DNA of 11,235 bases from an uncultured Bacillota bacterium (GTDB lineage: Bacteria; Bacillota_I; Bacilli_A; RF39; UBA660), in contig CAMXBB010000024.1 of NCBI GenBank assembly GCA_947179265.1, positions 1 through 11,235 of the forward strand, written 5' to 3'. Shown here one piece after another: positions 1-8,300 of the stretch; positions within the stretch are counted from its first letter, which is position 1; each line of letters starts with the position of its first letter. The notes beneath the pieces were generated by a model. The model worked only from the letters and a program-made list of their open reading frames with translations, made no database searches and was not told the origin of the DNA. Made by a program: the position numbers and the translations under genes.

Positions 1-2
1 TA

Positions 3-725
3 TTTAATGAGTATTATAGTGATATTGCGAGTGTTATTAAAGATGCTAATAATGAAGGAGTAAATAGAATAATAATAGCAGCTACCAATATAAAAGAATG
101 TTATGAAGTAATAGAAACTTCAAAAAAATATAAAGAGATATATTATTGTTTAGGAATCCATCCAGATAGCATTGATAATGATATAAATGAATTAGAAAAA
201 ATTATAAAAGAAAATATTAACGATAGTAAATTTGTTGCTATAGGTGAAATTGGTTTAGATTATCATTATGGAAAAGAAGAAAAAGAAAAACAAAAAGAGT
301 ATTTTGATATGCAATTAAATTTAGCAGAAGCATATAATTTACCAGTAGTAATACATAGTAGAGATGCAACTCTAGATACTATTGAAATAATAAAAAAACA
401 CCATATAAAAGGAATAATGCATTGTTTTAGTGGTAGTTTAGAGACTGCGAATATTTTAATTAATCTAGGATTATATATCGGTGTTGGTGGAGTAATGACT
501 TTCAAAAATTCTAAAACAGATGAGGTTATAAAAGATATTCCATTAGAAAAAATTGTATTAGAAACTGACTCTCCATTCTTAACTCCAGAACCTTTTAGAA
601 AGTATCATAATGAACCTAAATATATCAGAACTATTGCTGAGTATTTAGCAAATCTTAAAAGTATACCACTAAATGAAGTATCTGTGGTAATAAATAAAAA
701 CATTAAAGAAATTTTTGACATTTAA
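3..725 (+). CDS. tatD: TatD family metal-dependent hydrolase (5' partial)
   Basis: This is a TatD-type TIM-barrel metallohydrolase (YcfH/YabD group). Members act as metal-dependent DNases or exonucleases in the cytoplasm; the physiological role in Bacillota is poorly defined. The frame is open from the left edge, with the first full codon at 3, and 240 residues are visible. The family is usually about 255 residues, so roughly 15 residues including the N-terminal HxH metal motif are missing. Visible family motifs are GIHPD, GEIGLDYH (243-266, metal-ligand Glu), the His of IHSRD (354), HCFSG (420) and ETDSPFLTP (from 561, catalytic/metal Asp at 567). It precedes a 3D-domain gene and rsmA, the conserved Bacillus order. 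No terminator is seen after its TAA, and the promoter of the next gene overlaps its last codons. The family call is secure; the exact substrate is not. Confidence 0.93.
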   Translation, partial: FNEYYSDIASVIKDANNEGVNRIIIAATNIKECYEVIETSKKYKEIYYCLGIHPDSIDNDINELEKIIKENINDSKFVAIGEIGLDYHYGKEEKEKQKEYFDMQLNLAEAYNLPVVIHSRDATLDTIEIIKKHHIKGIMHCFSGSLETANILINLGLYIGVGGVMTFKNSKTDEVIKDIPLEKIVLETDSPFLTPEPFRKYHNEPKYIRTIAEYLANLKSIPLNEVSVVINKNIKEIFDI

Positions 726-743
726 TATGTAAAATGCTACAAT
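715..743 (+). promoter_or_regulatory. Sigma-A-type promoter for the 3D-domain gene
   Basis: A perfect -35 TTGACA (715-720) is followed by a 17-base spacer and -10 TACAAT (738-743). The -10 is preceded by TGC, giving an extended -10 (735-743). The -35 lies inside the last codons of tatD. Transcription would begin near 750, giving a short leader of about 16 bases that carries the AGGGTGAT ribosome site (752-759). Confidence 0.8.
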
Positions 744-765
744 GTAAATGTAGGGTGATATTAAT

Positions 766-1317
766 ATGAAGAAGAGAACAACTAAAATAATTAATACCAC
801 AAAGATTCTATTATTAATTGCTGCAGTTGTTTGCTTACAAAAAGTTAATATTGTAAGTGCAAATGATAAATTATCAAATGAAAACTTAAATAAAACAATA
901 GATCTTACTGCTATGGCAGTTAAACTTAATGAGATTCAAATGGCTGATATACTATATCCATTAGATACATTTACTGGAGATTTAACTGGATATGGAGCTC
1001 ATTGCAAATTATGTAGTGGATACTTAGGATGTACTGGACAATATGTTGGTGATGGAACAACTACTTATAATGATGAAGTATATGGTAATGTAAGAATAGT
1101 TGCTTCTAGTAAGAATTTGCCATGTGGATCTGTTATAAAATTTGATGCTGGATATATTAGCGATGAACCAATATTTGCAATTGTTCTTGATAGAGGAGTA
1201 TTAGGAAATGATATTGATTTGTTAGTACCTTCTGAAGAATATGCAATAAAACATGTAGGTCGTCATAAAATAACATATGATGTTTTAAGATTTGGATGGA
1301 AAAGAGATGCAAAATAG
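766..1317 (+). CDS. Exported 3D-domain (double-psi beta-barrel) protein
   Basis: The 183-residue protein is probably secreted. A basic N-terminus and hydrophobic stretch (about 14-25) end in V-S-A, with likely cleavage after residue 32. The C-terminal half (about 66-180) matches the 3D domain, a double-psi beta-barrel related to lytic transglycosylase folds in cell-wall proteins. The three acidic residues appear as LDRG (Asp142) and NDID (Asp149, Asp151), followed by a Gly-Arg-His and a FGW end. Four Cys (80, 83, 89, 120) lie in the mature part and may form disulfides or bind metal. It occupies the position of B. subtilis yabE, between tatD and rsmA, but lacks the long N-terminal DUF348/G5 region of YabE. 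The start ATG has an AGGGTGAT site 6 bases upstream. A cell-wall-remodelling role is inferred, not shown. Confidence 0.85.
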   Translation: MKKRTTKIINTTKILLLIAAVVCLQKVNIVSANDKLSNENLNKTIDLTAMAVKLNEIQMADILYPLDTFTGDLTGYGAHCKLCSGYLGCTGQYVGDGTTTYNDEVYGNVRIVASSKNLPCGSVIKFDAGYISDEPIFAIVLDRGVLGNDIDLLVPSEEYAIKHVGRHKITYDVLRFGWKRDAK

Positions 1318-1330
1318 TTGCATCTTTTTT
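1301..1330 (+). terminator. Rho-independent terminator after the 3D-domain gene
   Basis: AGATGCAA (1305-1312) pairs perfectly with TTGCATCT (1318-1325) around a 5-base loop that contains the TAG stop codon (1315-1317). The 3' arm runs straight into a T tract (1325-1330). The hairpin lies within the last codons, so termination needs the ribosome to have left the stop. Confidence 0.85.
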
Positions 1331-1351
1331 ATTTTATAATTAGTTCTTTTA

Positions 1352-1372
1352 TGGTAAACTTATCGAAGAGGG
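1352..1372 (+). promoter_or_regulatory. Possible extended -10 promoter and RBS for rsmA
   Basis: TGgTAAACT (1352-1360) resembles an extended -10, but no good -35 lies at 16-18 bases upstream. It sits between the preceding terminator and rsmA, where a promoter is expected. AGAGGG (1367-1372) is a suitable ribosome site 6 bases before the ATG. The ribosome site is well supported; the promoter is tentative. Confidence 0.5.
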
Positions 1373-1378
1373 ATACCT

Positions 1379-2155
1379 ATGGACTTTAATTTTAAAAAAA
1401 GATATGGACAAAATTTTTTAAAGGATAATAATGTTATAAATAAAATCGTTTCATCTATTGCACCTAATGATGAAGACTTAATTATAGAGATAGGACTTGG
1501 AAGTGGAGCTCTAACTAAACATCTTGTACGTATGAGCAAATATTATTTGGGTTATGAAATAGATTTAGAAGTAAAAAAGTTTTTAGCAAAATATGAAGGT
1601 GAAAACAAGTTATTTATATATGATGATTTTTTGAATAGAAATGTTAAAGATGATATAAAAGATTTGCTTTATAAAAAACTTTATATAGTAGGTAATCTTC
1701 CTTACTATATTACAACCCCAATAATTCTTAGAATTATTGAACAAAAATTGGATATTGAAGAATGTCTTTTTATGGTTCAAAAAGAAGTGGCATTGCGTTT
1801 TTCATCAAAACCTGGTAATCGTGAGTATGGTGCAATAACTGTATTATTAAACCATTACTTTGATGTTGAATATCTTTTTGAAGTTGGAAGAAAATGCTTT
1901 ATGCCATCTCCAAATGTTGATAGTGCTATTATTAAACTAAAGAAAAAAGAAAATCGTGTTGATGTTGATATTGATAAATTAAATAGAATTATAAAAGATG
2001 CATTTCAATTTAAAAGAAAAAATTTAAGAAACAATCTAAAGAGTTACGATTTAACAAAAATTACCAATATACTTAATGAATATGGATTCGATTTAAGTAA
2101 TCGTGCAGAAGATTTGCCAGTAGATGTTTTTGTAGCACTAGCAAATCGTATATAA
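1379..2155 (+). CDS. rsmA: 16S rRNA (adenine1518-N6/adenine1519-N6)-dimethyltransferase
   Basis: RsmA (KsgA) uses S-adenosylmethionine to dimethylate the two adjacent adenines near the 3' end of 16S rRNA late in small-subunit assembly. Its loss typically gives kasugamycin resistance. The 258-residue length is slightly short of E. coli (273) and B. subtilis (292) enzymes but complete. Visible motifs are GQNFL (10-14), SAM motif I EIGLGSGALT (37-46), the acidic YEID after motif I (59-62), DD (82-83), the catalytic NLPY (106-109), VQKEVA (133-138) and F-x-P-x-P-x-VDSA (174-183). The C-terminal helical domain with FKRKNLRNNL (211-220) follows. The gene stands between two terminators, so it may be monocistronic. 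In many Bacillota rnmV precedes rsmA directly; here a 3D-domain gene does. Confidence 0.97.
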   Translation: MDFNFKKRYGQNFLKDNNVINKIVSSIAPNDEDLIIEIGLGSGALTKHLVRMSKYYLGYEIDLEVKKFLAKYEGENKLFIYDDFLNRNVKDDIKDLLYKKLYIVGNLPYYITTPIILRIIEQKLDIEECLFMVQKEVALRFSSKPGNREYGAITVLLNHYFDVEYLFEVGRKCFMPSPNVDSAIIKLKKKENRVDVDIDKLNRIIKDAFQFKRKNLRNNLKSYDLTKITNILNEYGFDLSNRAEDLPVDVFVALANRI

Positions 2156-2164
2156 ATTTTTTAC

Positions 2165-2190
2165 AAAAAGTAACAATACTTGTTATTTTT
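2165..2190 (+). terminator. Probable AT-rich terminator after rsmA
   Basis: AAAAAGTAACAA (2165-2176) pairs with TTGTTATTTTT (2180-2190) around a TAC loop, with one G-U pair. The distal half of the stem is A-T only, so stability is modest, but it sits 10 bases after the rsmA stop and ends in T. A second element, TTACTTTTT (2206-2214), is a perfect inverted copy of AAAAAGTAA (2165-2173), so an alternative, larger fold competes for the same 5' arm. No gene was recognised in 2191-2261. Confidence 0.6.
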
Positions 2191-2261
2191 GGCATTGTTT
2201 AATAATTACTTTTTCGCATATATTTACCTATGTAGAGAGGGATTTTTAAGCCTTCTGGAAT

Positions 2262-2290
2262 TTGCAATTTCTTCATGACTGTGATAGAAT
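2262..2290 (+). promoter_or_regulatory. Promoter for the giant surface-protein gene
   Basis: A -35-like TTGCAA (2262-2267), a 17-base spacer and -10 TAGAAT (2285-2290) are visible, with TGA just before the hexamer making an extended -10. The start of transcription would fall near 2297. That is after the upstream in-frame ATG at 2291, so that ATG would not be in the mRNA and the gene should start at 2324. Confidence 0.7.
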
Positions 2291-2309
2291 ATGTCGCAAA
2301 TAAATAAAT

Positions 2310-2316
2310 GGGGGGA
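2310..2316 (+). promoter_or_regulatory. Ribosome binding site that sets the giant gene's start
   Basis: GGGGGGA (2310-2316) lies 7 bases before ATG 2324. The upstream ATG at 2291 has no Shine-Dalgarno site and would add 11 residues ahead of the signal sequence. A GTG at 2321 is in frame but too close to the ribosome site. Confidence 0.75.
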
Positions 2317-2323
2317 TTATGTG

Positions 2324-5300
2324 ATGAAAAATAATATATTAAATGACAAACTTTATAGTTATGATTCACATAAAAATTATTTAGTTGGAGCAGGTTTATT
2401 AGTAGGTTTTTCATCTGCTCTTATTTCTGGTGCACATATGAAGGAGCATAAAGATCTTTCAAATATTCCATCACCACTAAAAGAATTAGTCGCAGAAAAT
2501 AAAATGTTTAATTACTCTAATTCTGCAAATGGTGAAGCAACTATAAAGAAAGATGTAGCAGTACCTTTAGCTACTCAAAATAATAAGGAATACATATATC
2601 TATCAGATATTCCTTATATGGCTAATATATCAAGTACCGCTTACGATAAGATTAGATTAAATCAAGATTTAAGTGGTAATCCAATAACTGTATTAGTTAA
2701 TGGTAAAAAACAAGCTTTTTTAAAAGGTGTTTTTGCGCATGCTAATGCTACAGTTGCTTATGACTTAAGATCTTATGACTATGACTATTTTACTGCATAC
2801 TTAGGAGTTAATGTAACTGCAGGAAGCAATGGTAACGGAGTAAGATTTGAAATTCATACATCAGAAGATGGTATCAATTGGACTTTAAAAGAAAGAGTAA
2901 AAAATAATGCAACTTTTAAAGGTAATACTGATGCTTACTTCATAAAATATCCAATCAAAGATGTTAATTATTTTAAAATTGTTGTACAAGATAATGGTAA
3001 GAATAATACAAGTGACCATTCAGTATTTGCTAATGCTAAATTAGTAAAAGAAGGTTATGAGGAAAGTGAAACAGCATACAAAGCTGATTATATTAAAACA
3101 TTAAATGAGTATGATAATCTAATAAAGAACTTTAAAGGTGATACTCTAACAAGAGATCAAGAATTAATATTATTACAAAGAAATTATGTTAAGAATGTTG
3201 GTTATGATATTTTACAACTATATGCAAATCCTGAATCTGAATATGCCGATACAATCAAATGGTTAATGACAGATTTAGATAATTTAAAACTTTATATAAT
3301 GGGTGGTAAACCTGCAGGTTCTTATATTGAATCTATTAAAGTTTTATCAAGATTACGTAAATATGAAAGTGATTGGAAGAGTACTGAAGTATCTAAATAT
3401 GGTAATGTAAAAGGTAATGTTTATAAGACAATGGCTTTTGCTTTATCGTTAACTCATTCAACTAAGGTAGCTTTATGGATGTCTCCAGATAATCCTTATA
3501 ATGGGTCTGATGCAGTAACTCGTTATGAAATATTTAAAAAATTATATTCTGAAGATAAATTAATTGTTTCAGCAAAACTTGATATTACTAAATGGTTTGA
3601 AAACTATACAGTTGAAGAAATGCGTTTTGTAATGAATAATATTATTGATGATGAATCAATTCTTTGGTTACATGATTATACTCAATCATTCATAGATAAA
3701 AACAATGGTGCTACAAATTATCTAACTCCACATCCTTATATAAGTTATGTATGGCCTGATTATAATAAGGAATTCTTCCATGACCCTGCTAGAAAAGATT
3801 ATTGGGATGAAAAATTTGGAGGAATATTCTCTAAATATGGTGTCCATTATTCAACTTCTACTCAAAAAGCTTACAAGATGTGGATGAATTTTAGAAATGA
3901 ATTTGGTACAGGAAGTGTATGTGGTGGTATTTCTAAGAGTGGTTCTAACATTCGTACATCACATGGTATTCCAGCAACAGTAATCGGACAACCAGGACAT
4001 GCAGCATTACTTTATTATACACAAGATGCTCAAGGAAGAGGATATTGGAATATTGATAATGACGTAAGTGGATGGACTAAATCTGAGAAGGGTGAAAGAA
4101 TGCTTCTTGGATGGGGTAATGATAGAAGCTATATTAAAGGATATAATGTAGGTTTTATGCCTATGGCTCAAGAAGCTATTAATAGATTTGATGAGTATCA
4201 AAAATCAGTTGAATTTAGAATGATTGCTGAATCTTATGGAAATGATTATCAAAAACGTGAAGAGTATTTATGGAAATCTATCGATGCCTTAGATTTTGAT
4301 CTTGATACATGGCATGAGTTAGTTGAATTATATAAGAGTGATTCATCTAAAACTGAAGAAGATTACTTTAATTTAGCTAAGAAAATGTGTGAACATTTAA
4401 TGGAATTCCCATTAGCATATTATAATTTGATGAATCAAATTCAACCAAAATTAACATCTAATCTTTATAAGTTTAAATTTACAGTATTGCTAACAGATAC
4501 TTTATATACTTCTAAAGCTTATACAGGTACTAAGGTATATCAACCATCACTTACTAGAACACTTGCATCTTATCTATTAGGTCAAGTTGATACTTCCCTT
4601 GCTAACTTCTCATTTGATGGAGAGAATGCAGGAAAGATTGTCTTATCAAGTAAATTTGATAATTCAGGAATTAGATGGGATTATAGTATTGATGGTAAAC
4701 AAACTTGGAAGGAAGTAGCATTTACTGCTGAAGAAGCACATGCATTGCAATTAACAGAATCAGAAATTGATAGTATTACTTCAGAAAATGATATCTATAT
4801 TCACATTGTAGGTGTTAATTATTCAGAAGAAAATTTATATAAGATTGATATTCTTGATTCAGTAGGATTACCAACTAATCTATATGCTAACGATTTAGAA
4901 AATAAAATATTTGGTACTGATGAAACACTTGAGTGGCGTTATAATGACCAAGGTGTATGGAATAAATTTAGTGATCAAGAACCTGATTTAATAGGTAATA
5001 AGTCAATTACTGTAAGAGTAGCAGCAACAGGAAATAGATTACCAAGTACAAAATTAACTTATACATTTACTAAGGATAGTGAAGATCTTAAGAAGAAATA
5101 TATCCCTATTGAACATCTTTCAATAAGTGATTATTCTTCACAATCAGTTGATACAAAAAGACCATACTATGCACCAAATGCAATCGATGGTAACGGAACA
5201 ACTTTATGGCATACTGACTTTGCTGTAAATGTATTACAACAACCAGTAAAACCATACTTAACAATTGAGTTAGACGAAGCAAGAAATGTTAGTGGATTAG

Positions 5301-8300
5301 AATTTATTCAAATTAAATATCCTGGAAGACCAAATGATCCAGATCAAATTAAAAATGCTAGAGTATATGTTAGTACTAATGGTACAGATTGGGCTCAAGC
5401 TGGAAGTATTGAAAATTGTTCAACATATGGTTCTTTATATAAAATCGAATTTGAACAAAGTGTCTATGGTAAATTTGTAAAACTAGAGATGGATACTTAC
5501 AATATGTTTGCATCAGTTGCAATGATTAATATCTATGAGAGTACTGAAGAATCATTAGCAGCAAGTTTTTCACTAGATGGAAAGAATGCTAATAAGTTAA
5601 TATTACATACAGAGAAAGTTGATTTTGATTGGTCATATAGTGTCGATGGTGGTGCATCTTGGACTAATGCTAGCGGTTCAGAACATTTATTATCAAATAA
5701 GGAAATCGATGCTTTAAATATTGAAAACGGAATCATAGTTCGTCGTAATGGAACTGATACGACATATGTAATTCATATTACAAAAGCAGATGCTCCAACT
5801 AGAGCGTTACTTAATGATAAAGAAAATCGTTTAATTGCTGTAACTAATGCTGATAATTGGGAATGGAAGATTGTTGGTCAAGATGAATGGAAATCATATA
5901 TTGAAAATGAACCAGTAGTAAAAGGTGCTAATACGCTTCTAGTTAGAACAAAAGCTATAGGTACTACTTTAGCAAGTGATCCTATTGAATATATATTTGC
6001 TGAAGATACTGATACTCCAGAAAGACAATATATACCTATTAAACATTTATCTATTCATAGTGTTTCTAGTCAAGCTACTGCTCAAGGAAGATATGCTACA
6101 AATATAATCGATGGAAATCCTAATACTAACTGGCATTCTAATTGGGATGGTAAAGATACTACTAAAGAATTAGTTATTAAATTAGATGAACCTAAGTTTA
6201 TAAGTTCATTAGAATATGTCCCACTTGCTGGTGGAAATGGTAAACCTTTAAAGATGGCTATTCTAGTAAGTATGGACGGAGTTAACTATACTGAAGTAGC
6301 AGAAACTGACTGGACATATAAAAATACAGCTGATGCAGCTGTACGTACAATAGATTTTGAATCTACAAAAGCACATTATATTAAACTAGTAGGAAGAAAG
6401 ACTTCGTCTGTATCTTCAAGTAAGAGTTTTATGGCTGGTACTATGATTAACCTATATGAAGATACTACTAAAGTTGAAAAAGTAGATCAAAATGTTGAAT
6501 TAAAATATAGTATTAATACATTAACTAATCAAGATGTAGTTGTAACCCTTGTTAGTGATAAAAATATTAGAGTAATTAATAATGATGAATCAAATGAATA
6601 TACATTTACTGAAAATGGAACATTTGAATTTGAATACACAGATGCTAGTGGAAAAACTAAAACAATTTTAGCTATAGTAGATTGGATCGATAAAGTAGCT
6701 CCAACTGCTGATATTGAATATAGTGCAACATCATTAACAAATGAGGATGTAGTCGTTACATTAAAACCTAGCAAGAAAGTAACAATAACAAATAATGATG
6801 GATTAGATACATATACGTTTACTGAAAATGGAGAATTTACATTTGAATTTATAGATGAAGCCGGAAATAAAGGAAGCGCTACAGCTGCTGTAAGTTGTAT
6901 AAATAAAAATGCTCCAGAAGGTATAGTTGTTTATAATATTAATTCATTAACAAATAAAGATGTAACTGCAACATTAATTATTGATGATGGTCTAACTATT
7001 ACAAATAATGGTGGATCAAACAAATATGTGTTTGCAAATAATGGAGAATTTACATTTGAATTTGTTGATGCAGCTGGTAATAAAGGACTAGCAATAGCAA
7101 CTGTTAATTGGATTGATAAAGGAGTTCCTGAAGTTATAGTATCTTATAGTACAAAAACGATAACAAATAAAGATGTAACTGTAAGAATTACAGCAAATGA
7201 AGATATTACAATTCTTAATAATAATGGTAGTGCAGCTTATACATTTAAAGAAAATGGAGAATTCACATTTGAATATACTGATAAAGCCGGAAATAAAGGA
7301 AGTACAACTACAAAAGTAGATTGGATTGATAAGACTGCTCCATCTGCTACAGTATCTTATAGTACTGAGGTAGCAACAAGTGGAGAAGTATTAGCAGTAT
7401 TAATTCCATCAGAAAAAATAACAATAACCAATAATGGTGGATCAACTAATTATCTATTTACTGAAAATGGAGAATTTACATTTGAATTTGAAGATGAAGC
7501 TGGAAATAAAGGAAGTGCTACTGCAACAGTAAATTGGATTGATAAAAATGCTCCAAAAGGTATGGTTGTATATAGCACTTACGATCGTACTAATGAAGAT
7601 GTAGTTGTAACATTGATAGTAGATGAAGGAGTTACAATTACTAACAATGGTGGATCAAATAAGTATACATTTACTGAAAATGGAACATTCGTATTTGAAT
7701 ATGTAGGTAAAAATGGTCTTGTAGGTTCAACAGTTGTAACAGTAAATTGGATTGATAAAGAAGTTGCAAAAGGAACTATAAGTTATAGTGAGACTTCATT
7801 AACAAATGAAGACGTAATTGTTAAATTAACTACTGATAAGGAAGTAACGATTCTAAATAATGGTGGTAGTGATGAATATCGTTTCACTAAAAATGGAGAA
7901 TTTACTTTTGAATTTATAGATGAAGCTGGAAATAAAGGAAGCGCTACAGCAAAGGTAGATTGGATCGATAAAGTTGCTCCTATTGTTAATGTATCATATA
8001 GTATTAAAACTATAACAAATGGTGATGTAATAGTAACCATAACTGCAGATAAAGATATTACTATTCTTAATAACGACGGATTACATAAATATGTTTTTAC
8101 AGATAATGGAGAATTTACATTTGAATATGTTGATAAAGCAGGTAATACTGGTAGTGTAACTGCTCAAGTTGATTGGATAGATAAGACTATTCCAAAAGGT
8201 ACAATATCTTATGATATTAAGACTTTAACAAATAAAGATGTAGTTGTAACTTTAACTACAGATGAAGGGGTAACTATTAAGAACAATAATGGTTCAAATA

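Noticed and set aside
2199..2276. A minus-strand open frame whose last 25 codons (from the ATG complementary to 2274-2276) read like a small basic peptide, M-K-K-L-Q-I-P-E-G.
   Set aside because: No Shine-Dalgarno site precedes that ATG on the minus strand, it overlaps the giant gene's promoter and the rsmA-side inverted repeats, and I recognise no family.
2291..2323. Start of the giant gene at ATG 2291.
   Set aside because: The predicted transcription start (about 2297) is downstream of it, it lacks a ribosome site, and GGGGGGA is well placed for ATG 2324.
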